From: Nitrososphaerota archaeon
Lineage (GTDB): Archaea > Thermoproteota > Nitrososphaeria > Nitrososphaerales > Nitrososphaeraceae
Assembly (NCBI GenBank): GCA_005877075.1
Contig: VBPX01000035.1
Span: forward strand, 29,832 to 64,745
Direction: 5' to 3'
DNA: 34,914 bases
Positions 23,512-31,958 of the stretch are shown in pieces. The position numbers were made by a program, and so were the translations under genes. Numbering within the stretch: the first letter of the stretch is position 1; every line of letters starts with the position of its first letter. The notes under the pieces were generated by a model. That model was given only the letters and a program-made list of their open reading frames with translations, was not told the origin of the DNA and did not search any database.

Positions 23512-23742
23512 TTGTCCGTCGATATGGCTGTAAAGGTTCTTGATGAAAGTTTGGGTAAAATAGTTCTCATAAAACTAAAAGGAAGCAAAGTTATTCGTGG
23601 AAATTTGCATGGCTTTGATCAACACATGAATTTGCTATTAGATAATTCAGTTGAACTATTGGACGAAGGAAAATCTAATGAAATTGGAACTATTGTTGTA
23701 AGGGGAGATAACGTCGTTATGATATCTCCGCCCCCAGCTTGA
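23512..23742 (+). CDS. Sm-like archaeal protein (LSm)
   Basis: 76 residues; TTG 23512 or ATG 23524 (MAVKVLDESLGK). Sm1 motif is VLIKLKGSKVIRGNLHGFDQ followed by HMNLLLDN; Sm2 is IGTIVVRGDNVVMISPP. Forms a heptameric ring binding U-rich RNA. Paired with rpl37e 36 bp downstream, the standard archaeal LSm-L37e unit. Confidence 0.93.
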   Translation: MSVDMAVKVLDESLGKIVLIKLKGSKVIRGNLHGFDQHMNLLLDNSVELLDEGKSNEIGTIVVRGDNVVMISPPPA

Positions 23743-23778
23743 TAGTCAATATCATGATGCTTTTGGAGGTAAATTAGC

Positions 23779-23949
23779 ATGACAAAAGGAACAACATCAA
23801 TGGGAAATTTCACTAGAAAGAAGACACACATAAGGTGCAGAAGATGTGGAAATAACTCGTTTCATAAGAGGTATAAGCGTTGTGCAAAATGCGGATATCC
23901 GGATCCAAAAACACGGAAATATGATTGGATTAAACGCAGAGTAGTATAG
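23779..23949 (+). CDS. rpl37e: Ribosomal protein L37e (eL37)
   Basis: 56 residues from ATG 23779, with a strong GGAGGT at 23765-23770, 8 bp upstream. It reads [20 protein letters not shown], then [19 protein letters not shown] and [17 protein letters not shown]. Two CxxC pairs bind zinc; the basic flanks contact 23S rRNA. Follows LSm on the same transcript. Confidence 0.95.
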   Translation: MTKGTTSMGNFTRKKTHIRCRRCGNNSFHKRYKRCAKCGYPDPKTRKYDWIKRRVV

Positions 23950-23999
23950 ACATTTAATGACAAGACTTAACAGGTATGTTGTAATCTAATATCTTAAAG

Positions 24000-24743
24000 T
24001 TGGATTTGCTTATTGCGTCATTTTCAATAGGTCTAGGTGCAATAGCTTCATTTGTTTTTGATCTAACCCGAATGAAAGCGAAAGTAAAAGGAAAAAAGAA
24101 TAAGAATAAAAAAAATCAAAAGGATGAAAATTATTTTGATGCGAATAAGAACAATTCCGATTTTCAAATGATGAAAAACGAGTTAGATTCATTGGAAATT
24201 GAAAGAACGATAATTAGTAGTTCTATACGAAAAATACACGAAACTTTTCGAGAAGGTAAACTCAATAAATTAGAGTTTGACAGACTGATGATAAAATATA
24301 GTGACGATCTAAGAAAATGTGATGAAGAAATTGAAGAAACTCGATCCGTTGTTGACCTTTACGAATTAAGTTCAGTAAAAAATAATCTTGTTTCCATCAT
24401 AGAAAACAAAATTAAACTTATTGATAACAGGTTAAACGAGATATCAAATAAAAATATCAAGATGTTAACAAAACAGCCTACATATGTTACTGGCAGTCAA
24501 AGTTATGAGCAATCATCTCTTAATAGAGGAAATCTGGATAATTCATTAAGTATAGAAGCTGAAAAGATAAAGAAACTAGAAAGTGAAATTACTGAAGCAC
24601 TAAAAAAACTTGATAATTATGAGAGCACAAAACTTAGTCAAGCAGGCAAGAACGAAATGCTAGAAAATGATAGACCCATATCAGGTCGACTGAATGGAAG
24701 CAACAAAAAGGATCCCCTTAGAAATCTGAAACTATCTAATTAG
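24000..24743 (+). CDS. Membrane-anchored coiled-coil protein, unknown function
   Basis: 247 residues from TTG 24000. One hydrophobic segment (LLIASFSIGLGAIASFVFDL, about 3-22) acts as a signal anchor, followed by a very basic stretch (KAKVKGKKNKNKKNQK). Two long heptad regions (about 55-115 and 120-150) and a third after 185 suggest an elongated coiled coil. The end is Asn/Ser-rich. No catalytic motif. The length and TM-plus-coil form differ from DUF106. It follows rpl37e by 50 bp and may be in its transcript. Confidence 0.6.
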   Translation: MDLLIASFSIGLGAIASFVFDLTRMKAKVKGKKNKNKKNQKDENYFDANKNNSDFQMMKNELDSLEIERTIISSSIRKIHETFREGKLNKLEFDRLMIKYSDDLRKCDEEIEETRSVVDLYELSSVKNNLVSIIENKIKLIDNRLNEISNKNIKMLTKQPTYVTGSQSYEQSSLNRGNLDNSLSIEAEKIKKLESEITEALKKLDNYESTKLSQAGKNEMLENDRPISGRLNGSNKKDPLRNLKLSN

Positions 24744-24804
24744 TTAAAAAAATAATCAGATGGACAACTCATTTGCTTTCTAAGGACATAAATTTGAGAT
24801 ATGT

Positions 24805-24942
24805 TTATTTTCCTATCCTGAACATTTTTGTGCCGCATGTCGAACAGATTCCTTGAGTAGCGGGCTTTCCATTCTTCATAGTTATCTTCTTTTCGTCATT
24901 CATAATTCTTTTCTGTTTACACTTCACACAATATCCTTCCAT
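24805..24942 (-). CDS. DUF5679-type zinc-ribbon protein, 45 aa
   Basis: ATG 24942 to TAA 24805: MEGYCVKCKQKRIMNDEKK, then ITMKNGKPATQGICSTCGTK and MFRIGK. The two CxxC pairs and the 'KNGKPAT.G.C..CGTK' stretch match the small DUF5679 family found widely in archaea and some bacteria, whose function is unknown. It is transcribed away from mdh. Confidence 0.8.
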   Translation of the reverse strand: MEGYCVKCKQKRIMNDEKKITMKNGKPATQGICSTCGTKMFRIGK

Positions 24943-25202
24943 AAAAAATAGAATTCACGTGTGCATAAAAACATTATGCATAATATCATGTTTTTAAAGG
25001 GAAAATCGGTTATTGCAGCCCATAATAGCAAAACCTAGCGGAGCAAATATGATAATTTCATGTATTTCTTTCTACCTTGGTATTGACACACCAGAAATTA
25101 TCAGAGGTAATAATTATTGATATGGATATCTCAGTGATGCGCGTTTTAAATTGGTGTGGATTGAAATTTTGACACCCTTTCAAGGCTAATCGCTTATTGA
25201 AA

Positions 25203-25210
25203 ATTTATAA
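25203..25210 (+). promoter_or_regulatory. TATA box of mdh
   Basis: ATTTATAA lies about 31 bp before ATG 25238, giving a leader of only a few bases. The 24943-25202 stretch shows no other gene. Confidence 0.45.
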
Positions 25211-25237
25211 GTAATCTCAAACTTCGTTCAATCTTAA

Positions 25238-26152
25238 ATGAAAATTACTGTTATAGGCGCTGGGAAGGTAGGTTCTTCTGTGGCACTGAATTGTTCTTTA
25301 AGAGAGCTTGGCGATGTTTTGTTGCTTGATATTGTAGAGGGTTTACCGCAAGGTGAAGCAATGGATATTAATCATCAACTTGCAGAACGTGGAATAGACT
25401 ACACCGTCAGAGGTTCGAATAGTTATGACGAGATGAGAGATTCAGACTTTGTAGTTATTGTAGCCGGCGTAGGTAGGAAACCAGGAATGACCCGTATGGA
25501 TTTGTTGAAAACCAATGCTGAAATTGTCAAAGGGGTTTGTAACAAGTTAAAGAATAATGCTCAAAATTCAAAGATTATAGTTGTAACAAATCCAGTTGAT
25601 CCGTTGACATATCTTGTCATCAAATCTTTGGGAGGACAAAAAACCAATATAATGGGAATGGGTGGCATGTTGGACCTGTCAAGATTTAAAGAGCATATTA
25701 GTTCAGTGACAAAAATATCTAGGGATTCAATCCAAGCTCTGGTTATAAGCGAACATGGCGAAAACCTCTTTCCACTTGTTAGATTTTCAAGTATAGGCGG
25801 AATACCGTTAACAGAATTCATTACAGAAAATGAATCTGAAGATTTGATAAAAAAGACAAAAAATATAGCTGCTGAAGTTATTTCATTGAAAGGTGCTACT
25901 GTTTACGCCCCAGGGAATGCCGTTTCAGCAATGGTAGAGTCCATTGTGAAGAACAAGCGAGCCGTACTTCCAGTATCAGCTTTACTTGAAGGAGAATATG
26001 GTTGCAATGGCATATGTATAGGTGTTCCTTGTGTTCTGGGAAGTGGAGGCATTGAGAAAATAATTGAACTAAAACTAAATGAAACTGAGAAGAAGTTTTT
26101 TGATTTAGGAGTTCAAAGCGTGAAAAACGCAATTAAGTCTCTTTCATTCTAA
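25238..26152 (+). CDS. mdh: Malate dehydrogenase (LDH-like type)
   Basis: 304 residues. NAD loop GAGKVGSS at 7-14. GRKPGMTRMDLL has Arg80 and Arg86, the residues that make the active site prefer malate/oxaloacetate over lactate. TNPVDPLTYL, Asp146 with Arg149 (DLSRFKE), and catalytic His173 in ISEHGENLFPL complete the site. Interconverts malate and oxaloacetate, next after SDH/fumarase in the TCA cycle. larB follows after 33 bp. Confidence 0.94.
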   Translation: MKITVIGAGKVGSSVALNCSLRELGDVLLLDIVEGLPQGEAMDINHQLAERGIDYTVRGSNSYDEMRDSDFVVIVAGVGRKPGMTRMDLLKTNAEIVKGVCNKLKNNAQNSKIIVVTNPVDPLTYLVIKSLGGQKTNIMGMGGMLDLSRFKEHISSVTKISRDSIQALVISEHGENLFPLVRFSSIGGIPLTEFITENESEDLIKKTKNIAAEVISLKGATVYAPGNAVSAMVESIVKNKRAVLPVSALLEGEYGCNGICIGVPCVLGSGGIEKIIELKLNETEKKFFDLGVQSVKNAIKSLSF

Positions 26153-26185
26153 TCAACTTGGAATAGAAAAATATAATATCGAAAT

Positions 26186-26959
26186 ATGGAAATTAAAAAA
26201 ATTTTAGAAAAACTGGCAAAGGGTGAAATTTCTGTCGCCACAGCAGAGCAAGAATTAAGAATTTATTCAATCGAATATGTCGAAAAAAATATAGCTAAAA
26301 TAGATGCTGAGCGTGAAACAAGAAGTGGAATACCTGAGGTAATCCTTGCTCAAGGAAAAGAATTCGATAATCTTTCGAAAATTATTCTTGCAACAATTTC
26401 AAAGAAAAAATTTGTTGTTGTAAGTAAAGTTAATCTGGAATATAAAGAAAGATTATGCAAAGAGCTTGAGAAAGAGAATTTGAAAATTAAAAAGGGAATG
26501 AATACCTTGTTAGTCTCTACTAAATCGCACAAGTTTGCAAAACGAAATGGAAAGGTGGGAATACTTTGTGCCGGGACTTCAGATATTAGAATAGCTGAAG
26601 AAGCAAAAATCATGGCAGAAGTAATGGGTAGCGATACGCAGGTAGAATATGATGTTGGAATTTCGGGTATTCAAAGAACATTGAGAGCCATCAAGAACAT
26701 GATAAGTGCTAAAGTTCACATAATAATTGTGGTGGCGGGTATGGAAGGTGCGTTAGGCTCTGTTGTTTCTTCAGTTACCGACATACCCATCGTGGGGGTT
26801 CCAACTTCCATTGGATATGGATTTGGATCAAATGGCATTACAGCTCTGGCTTCAATGCTCCAAACATGCTCGATGGGAATGACGGTAGTAAATATTGATA
26901 ACGGTATAGGTGCAGGTGCTTTTGCTGCAATGGTGGCAAACAAAATGTCATCTCAGTAA
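26186..26959 (+). CDS. larB: LarB, nickel-pincer-cofactor biosynthesis carboxylase/hydrolase
   Basis: 257 residues; N-terminal helical part, then a PurE-like domain: VGILCAGTSDIRIAEEAKIM, ISGIQRTLRAIKNM, VVAGMEGALGSVVSSVTDIP and VGVPTSIGYGFGSNGITALA. LarB carboxylates nicotinic acid adenine dinucleotide and splits off AMP, giving the precursor of the Ni-pincer nucleotide used by LarA-type racemases. It is often annotated as AIR-carboxylase-like, but the late GMEGALGSV loop and short length fit LarB. LarC, LarE and LarA are not in the window. Confidence 0.85.
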   Translation: MEIKKILEKLAKGEISVATAEQELRIYSIEYVEKNIAKIDAERETRSGIPEVILAQGKEFDNLSKIILATISKKKFVVVSKVNLEYKERLCKELEKENLKIKKGMNTLLVSTKSHKFAKRNGKVGILCAGTSDIRIAEEAKIMAEVMGSDTQVEYDVGISGIQRTLRAIKNMISAKVHIIIVVAGMEGALGSVVSSVTDIPIVGVPTSIGYGFGSNGITALASMLQTCSMGMTVVNIDNGIGAGAFAAMVANKMSSQ

Positions 26960-27051
26960 AGACAGAGCCCTCTTATGATGAAGATTTATAAGTAATTTAT
27001 ATTGTTGTCAAATTTATAATAAAAAGGGTTGACAGGGTGAACTTATAATTT

Positions 27052-27693
27052 ATGATTTATACTTCTACATTCAGAAGAATTAGGGAAAGAAAAACAAATT
27101 ACAGGAAGAGAGCAAAATTACTAATCGGTAAAAAGGATTTTGTGACAGTTAATGTCAGTGATCAAAATGTTTCTGCCCAGTTAATAAGACCACACATTCT
27201 TGGAGATAAAGTAATGGCCTCAGTACATAGTAACGAATTACTAACTTATGGTTGGAAAGGTTCGCGTAAGAATTTACCTTCGTGTTATCTCGTTGGTCTA
27301 TTGTTAGGTAAAAAGTGTATCCAAAAAAAGATTACTCAAGCTGTATTATATATCGGCAAAAGACACTTTACAACAAAAATCGCAGCATGTCTGAAAGGCT
27401 TATCTGAGGCAGGAGTGGAAATGCCATTTTCAGAAAATATTATTCCTTCTGATGAAAGAATTCAGGGAACTCACATAGCAGAATATGCAAAAAAACTAAA
27501 AAGCAATGATGAACTATATAAATCAAGATTTTCTTCCAACTTGGGCTCAGGCTTGGAGCCGGAGGATTATCAGACCCATTTTTCAGAGGTAAAAGACAAG
27601 ATTGTAAATGACAAGAATGAAAAAAAATCAGATAACCAATCCAAATCTATATCTAAAACTAGATCCCACAAAAAGAAAGGAGATTCAAAATGA
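27052..27693 (+). CDS. rpl18: Ribosomal protein L18 (uL18)
   Basis: 213 residues. FRRIRERKTNYRKRAKLLIG is the 5S rRNA-binding start; VHSNELLTYGWKGSRKNLPS and CYLVGLLLGKKC are typical archaeal/eukaryotic features. A Lys/Ser-rich tail of roughly 30 residues (KSDNQSKSISKTRSHKKKG) exceeds the usual archaeal end. TATA-like AATTTATAATA is about 35 bp upstream. ATGA overlap with rps5. Confidence 0.94.
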   Translation: MIYTSTFRRIRERKTNYRKRAKLLIGKKDFVTVNVSDQNVSAQLIRPHILGDKVMASVHSNELLTYGWKGSRKNLPSCYLVGLLLGKKCIQKKITQAVLYIGKRHFTTKIAACLKGLSEAGVEMPFSENIIPSDERIQGTHIAEYAKKLKSNDELYKSRFSSNLGSGLEPEDYQTHFSEVKDKIVNDKNEKKSDNQSKSISKTRSHKKKGDSK

Positions 27694-28307
27694 GTTATCA
27701 AAAAAGCAATGAACAAGTTGCAGTATGGAAACCCCGTACTGCATTAGGACAGATGGTAATAGAAAACAAGATTAGTTCAATGGAGCAGATTTATGAAAAT
27801 GGTATGCGAATACAGGAATCAGAAATAGTAAAGCACTTACTTCCAGATATTAAGAGTCAGGTTGTGCATGTAGGCATTGTACAGAAACAGACTGATGCTG
27901 GAGAGTTGACCAGATTTAGTGCATTAGTTGCGGTTGGCAACGAAGCTGGATGGTTTGGCATAGGAATGGGTAAAGCCTCTCAAATGAGAATTGCAATAGA
28001 TAAAGCAACTATTAATTCGTACCTCCATATTATTCCCGTTAAATTGGGTTGTGGAAGTTGGGAATGCCGTTGCACACAACTTCACTCTATTCCATTTAAT
28101 GTTCGCGGAAGAGGAGGAAGTGTAAAAATCGAGATTCTACCAGGACCAAGAGGATTAGGACTAGTAGCCGGAGAAAATATAAAAAATCTATTAAAATTAG
28201 CAGGAATTAAGGATGCGTGGACCAAATCTTTTGGTTCTACCAATACTATGACTTCTACTGCCATGGCGATTTTTGATGCGTTGAATTCAACTTACATAAC
28301 AGGATGA
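27690..28307 (+). CDS. rps5: Ribosomal protein S5 (uS5)
   Basis: 205 residues. SALVAVGNEAGWFGIGMGKA is the N-domain signature; FNVRGRGGSVKIEILPGPRG and GLVAGENIKNLLKLAGIKDA are the C-domain. Small-subunit decoding-centre protein. Starts within the uL18 stop and is followed by uL30 after 6 bp. Confidence 0.96.
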   Translation: MSYQKSNEQVAVWKPRTALGQMVIENKISSMEQIYENGMRIQESEIVKHLLPDIKSQVVHVGIVQKQTDAGELTRFSALVAVGNEAGWFGIGMGKASQMRIAIDKATINSYLHIIPVKLGCGSWECRCTQLHSIPFNVRGRGGSVKIEILPGPRGLGLVAGENIKNLLKLAGIKDAWTKSFGSTNTMTSTAMAIFDALNSTYITG

Positions 28308-28313
28308 AGGAAA

Positions 28314-28784
28314 ATGGCTTTATTAGTTGTTAGAATCAGAGGAACGATAAATGTACCTTACTGGGCATTAACCACCTTGAAGAATCTTTATTTAAACAAG
28401 AAGTTTTCGGCTACTTTGGTGCCTGAAACATCAAATTATTTAGGAATGCTAAGGAAAATTAATCAATGGGTAGCCTGGTCAAAAGCGGACTCGGATATTG
28501 TAAAAACTTTGATTGAGAAAAGAGGCAAAAAACGGACTCCAAAATCGACTTCAAAAACAAAAAAGGATGGTGAAAATTCAGGCGAATTTAAGGCCATTGA
28601 TGAGTTGGTAGATGTGATTATAAATGATAAATTAAAATTCTCTGAACAAAGGAACTTCAAACCTTGGTTCAATTTGAATTCACCAAAAGGAGGATTTAAA
28701 AGAAATACAAAAAAACAATTCTCAGATGGCGGTATCCTTGGAAATAACAAAGATTTGCTTGAAATAGTAAAAAAAATGGTATGA
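28314..28784 (+). CDS. rpl30: Ribosomal protein L30 (uL30)
   Basis: 156 residues. LLVVRIRGTINVPYWALTTL and ATLVPETSNYLGMLRKINQW are the core; the archaeal/eukaryotic insert and C-terminal extension (FNLNSPKGGFKRNTKK) follow. Large subunit. Third gene of the transcript beginning with uL18. Confidence 0.95.
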   Translation: MALLVVRIRGTINVPYWALTTLKNLYLNKKFSATLVPETSNYLGMLRKINQWVAWSKADSDIVKTLIEKRGKKRTPKSTSKTKKDGENSGEFKAIDELVDVIINDKLKFSEQRNFKPWFNLNSPKGGFKRNTKKQFSDGGILGNNKDLLEIVKKMV

Positions 28785-28810
28785 AGTGATTGTTAAAAAT
28801 GAGTTTTACA

Positions 28811-28820
28811 TTTATATTTA
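28811..28820 (+). promoter_or_regulatory. TATA-like box before rpl15
   Basis: TTTATATTTA, about 42 bp before ATG 28858, in the 73-bp gap after rpl30. It suggests a second promoter for rpl15-secY. Confidence 0.35.
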
Positions 28821-28857
28821 CACCTACTCTATTTTGATGGTACAAGGCGTATCATAG

Positions 28858-29292
28858 ATGGCAACTAGATTGAGAAAAAGCCGCAAACAACGAGGTTCTC
28901 GATATTGCGGTTGGGGTCAGATTGGGCAACATCGACAGTCTGGTAGCCGAGGTGGAATTGGTGGGGGCGGAAAACATAAGCATTTTTGGATACGAACAGT
29001 AATTGAGGAACCAAATCATTTTGGACATGATCCACTTAGTTCTTATAGCCGATTTTTAGTCAAAAAATGGATAAATATAAGAGATTTGAAATCTCTCTCA
29101 CTTAGATTTGTTAGTAAAAAGGATGAAATGACTGTACTCGACCTTGCATCGTTAGGAATTCAAAAACTCTTGGGCGGTGGAAGTATAAATGAAAGTTATA
29201 CAATTAAGGTAGCACAAGCATCTGCAAGTGCTAAAAAGAAAGTAGAATCCGCAGGAGGGACAATAATTTCTAATGAGCACAAAACACAATGA
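28858..29292 (+). CDS. rpl15: Ribosomal protein L15 (uL15)
   Basis: 144 residues of archaeal/eukaryotic L27a type. The Arg/Gly-rich start TRLRKSRKQRGSRYCGWGQI and GSRGGIGGGGKHKHFWIRT thread through 23S rRNA; the C-terminal domain has VLDLASLGIQKLLGGG and VKVAQASA-like strands. Overlaps secY by 20 bp. Confidence 0.95.
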   Translation: MATRLRKSRKQRGSRYCGWGQIGQHRQSGSRGGIGGGGKHKHFWIRTVIEEPNHFGHDPLSSYSRFLVKKWINIRDLKSLSLRFVSKKDEMTVLDLASLGIQKLLGGGSINESYTIKVAQASASAKKKVESAGGTIISNEHKTQ

Positions 29293-30703
29293 AAGTATAA
29301 TCCGTACAGTAATTAAGAAAGTCTCAGGTTATATCCCTCAGGTTGAGAAACCCAAAAAGAAAATCGGACTTAATGAGAAATTCATTTGGTGTGGGATAGC
29401 CCTTTTTGCTTATCTTGTTATGGGTCAAATTCCACTTTACGGTGTAACAAGCGGACCACGATTTGATTTCTTGGCATTTGCCAGGGTTATATTTGCAGCA
29501 CAACAAGGAACATTACTAGAATTAGGTATCGGACCAATCGTTACTGCGGGTTTGTTAATGCAGTTATTAAAAGGCTCAGAGTTGATAAAACTAAATTTTA
29601 AGGATCCAGATGATAGGTCTCTCTTTACTTCGGCAACTAAGATAGTTACAATTATTGTTATCATTGCAGAAGGATCATTATATGGAATTAGCGTATATGG
29701 ACACCTACTGGCCAGTCCAACTTTTATCCCAATATTAATTGCACAACTGGTGGGAACAAGTATTGTGGTAATGTACCTTGATGAAACAATTCAAAAAGGT
29801 TGGGGTCTTGGTTCTGGTATAAGTATGTTTATTATGGCAGGGGTAGCGCAAGGAATATTGTGGAGTGTATTCAGTCCAATACCTGCTCAAGATGGACCGG
29901 TGGGAATACTTCCGTACCTTATAGATTCAGCAACTCATGGCGACTTGTCGCACGCGCTATTTAGAAGTGGTCAGCTACCAAGTATCTTTGGATTAATTGT
30001 TACAAGTTTGGTCTTACTGGCTCTTGTATATACGCAGGGAATTCATGTGGATATACCAATAGTATCTACGAAGTATCGAGGTTTTACAGCTGTATATCCA
30101 ATAAAGTTACTCTACACATCCAATATACCCGTTATTCTGTCGTCGGCGTTGTTAGCGAATGCTGTATTTATGGGACAGATGTTATGGGCAAACTATAATC
30201 CAGAAAATGCTAATCCATTATTCAATATTATTGCACAATTTGATCCTCAAAGCTCTCAATCTCCAACGGGAGGTATTTTGTACTACGTTACATCTCCCAG
30301 AACATTTGAACATGCGCTTCAGGATCCTGTTAAAACAATAGTGTACGTGATATTCCTGACTGGTATCGTAACTGTATTTGGACGTCTATGGGTAGAATTG
30401 GGAGGATTATCTGCAAAGTCTGCTGCCAAGAATTTGTTGGATGCTGATGTGCAGGTTCCGGGATTCAGACGTTCTCAAAGTTCCGTTCAAACGTTACTAA
30501 ATAAATACATACCAGCAGTTACAATAGCTGGTGGAATAGTAATTGGGTTATTGGCATCAGTTTCAAATGTACTGAGCGTATTTGGTACTGGCATTGGTAT
30601 ATTACTAATGGTGGATATCTTGGTAAATTATTATAACTTGTTAATACGTGAACAAGTAGATGTTCATATGCCTAAATTGGCGGCACTCCTTGGAAGAACG
30701 TAG
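29273..30703 (+). CDS. secY: Protein translocase subunit SecY
   Basis: 476 residues, ten predicted membrane helices. The N-terminal amphipathic part precedes the first helix (FIWCGIALFAYLVMGQIPLY) and the plug region GPRFDFLAFAR. GIGPIVTAGLLMQLLKGSEL is helix 2; GLGSGISMFIMAGVAQGIL and KYRGFTAVYPIKLLYTSNIP (basic ribosome loop) are conserved, and the last helix ends LLMVDILVNYY. Channel for co-translational export, partner of FtsY in this window. Starts inside rpl15 and overlaps adkA by 14 bp. Confidence 0.96.
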   Translation: MSTKHNESIIRTVIKKVSGYIPQVEKPKKKIGLNEKFIWCGIALFAYLVMGQIPLYGVTSGPRFDFLAFARVIFAAQQGTLLELGIGPIVTAGLLMQLLKGSELIKLNFKDPDDRSLFTSATKIVTIIVIIAEGSLYGISVYGHLLASPTFIPILIAQLVGTSIVVMYLDETIQKGWGLGSGISMFIMAGVAQGILWSVFSPIPAQDGPVGILPYLIDSATHGDLSHALFRSGQLPSIFGLIVTSLVLLALVYTQGIHVDIPIVSTKYRGFTAVYPIKLLYTSNIPVILSSALLANAVFMGQMLWANYNPENANPLFNIIAQFDPQSSQSPTGGILYYVTSPRTFEHALQDPVKTIVYVIFLTGIVTVFGRLWVELGGLSAKSAAKNLLDADVQVPGFRRSQSSVQTLLNKYIPAVTIAGGIVIGLLASVSNVLSVFGTGIGILLMVDILVNYYNLLIREQVDVHMPKLAALLGRT

Positions 30704-31280
30704 AAAAAAAATAGTTATTATAGTTGGTATTCCTGGAGTAGGCAAGAGTACCCTCATTTCTAATGCTACAGAAATATTACAGAATGTGGGAACGACCATA
30801 TGTACTGTGGTTTTTGGAACTGTGATGTTTGAAGAAGCAAAAAAATTAGGAATAAATGATAGAGATCAAATAAGGAAACTTTCCATAGATGTTCAGCAAA
30901 AATTGCAAACCATGGCAGCACAATATATTTCAGGTCTGAAAGGATCTACGGTGGTTGTTGATACTCACCTTTTTATCAAGACACCGTCGGGGTATTATCC
31001 AGGCTTGCCCATGAATTTGATTTTGGAATTAAAACCTGATAAGCTGATTTTAGTAACTGCTAATTCGGAAGAAATACTTAGAAGAAGAAAGAAAGACAAT
31101 ACCAGAGCAAGAGATATAATTTCTGATGAAGAAATTAAAAAGGATTTATCAGTTTCTCAATCAATGATCTCATGTCTATCAATTTTGACCGGAGCACCTT
31201 TTGAAATTATTTATAACCATGATGATGTGATAGATTCTGCTACTTCACTTATGGTGGAATCACTGAAAATATGTAAGTAA
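30690..31280 (+). CDS. adkA: Archaeal adenylate kinase (AdkA)
   Basis: About 196 residues from TTG 30690 (MEERRKKIVIIVGIPGVGKS), whose P-loop is GIPGVGKST. ATG 30660 would add ten residues that only re-read secY. VVVDTHLFIKTPSGYYPGLP and ILRRRKKDNTRARDIISDEE are the archaeal-type AMP and LID-side motifs. Converts ATP + AMP to 2 ADP. Archaeal AdkA is unrelated in sequence detail to bacterial Adk. Placed between secY and cmk as usual. Confidence 0.9.
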   Translation: MEERRKKIVIIVGIPGVGKSTLISNATEILQNVGTTICTVVFGTVMFEEAKKLGINDRDQIRKLSIDVQQKLQTMAAQYISGLKGSTVVVDTHLFIKTPSGYYPGLPMNLILELKPDKLILVTANSEEILRRRKKDNTRARDIISDEEIKKDLSVSQSMISCLSILTGAPFEIIYNHDDVIDSATSLMVESLKICK

Positions 31281-31372
31281 TTGAAAAGATGAAATCATGA
31301 AGTGCATTTATATCAATATTGGATTAATAATATAATCAAATAGTGGAGTATGGAGCATTGATATTAAAGAAT

Positions 31373-31942
31373 ATGCGCGGTATGAGTGTCGTTATATCTG
31401 GTAGTGCCACTGTGGGTAAGACTACGCTGGCCCATGCTCTTGCAAAGGAATTTGGATTCAAATTGTATAACGGTGGAGATATCTTAAAGGATATAGCATA
31501 CCAACAGGGATACTCGATAAGTGGTAATGATTGGTGGGATACTAATGAAGCAATTGGATTTATGAAAGAAAGAAAAAAGAACTCTAAATATGATAGACAG
31601 GTGGACGAAAAATTAATTAATATTGCTAAAAAGGGTAACGTTATAATTACTAGCCATACTCTTCCATGGTTAACTTTTGAACCAATTACTTTTTGGTTAA
31701 GTGCATCTCAAGAAAAAAGATCTGAAAGAATGTCAAAACGTGATAAAATCCCAATAACAGAAGCTTTAAGCATTGTAAAAATAAGAGACAGAGAAAATAA
31801 GAAAATCTACAAGAAAATTTATGGTTCCAAATTTGGAGATAGCCTTGACGTATTTGATTTTATGATAAATACTGAGCTCCTCACTCTTGACTCCCTGGTT
31901 TATTTGTGTAAAGAAATTATAAATAAGATGAAAATACCCTAA
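31373..31942 (+). CDS. cmk: Archaeal cytidylate kinase
   Basis: About 189 residues from ATG 31373 (MRGMSVVISGSATVGKTTLA). P-loop GSATVGKTT; KLYNGGDILKDIAYQQG is the nucleoside-binding segment of archaeal CMK; IITSHTLPWL and RMSKRDKI follow. Phosphorylates CMP/dCMP. It has its own AT-rich promoter (TTAATAATATAATC near 31323-31337). An in-frame ATG/GTG region back to 31343 is possible but weaker. The DUF106 gene often found between adkA and cmk is absent. Confidence 0.85.
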   Translation: MRGMSVVISGSATVGKTTLAHALAKEFGFKLYNGGDILKDIAYQQGYSISGNDWWDTNEAIGFMKERKKNSKYDRQVDEKLINIAKKGNVIITSHTLPWLTFEPITFWLSASQEKRSERMSKRDKIPITEALSIVKIRDRENKKIYKKIYGSKFGDSLDVFDFMINTELLTLDSLVYLCKEIINKMKIP

Positions 31943-31958
31943 CATCCAATGAATTGAA

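Noticed and set aside
26350-26943. Antisense frames across larB
   Set aside because: Open only because of the codon use of larB; no recognisable domains.
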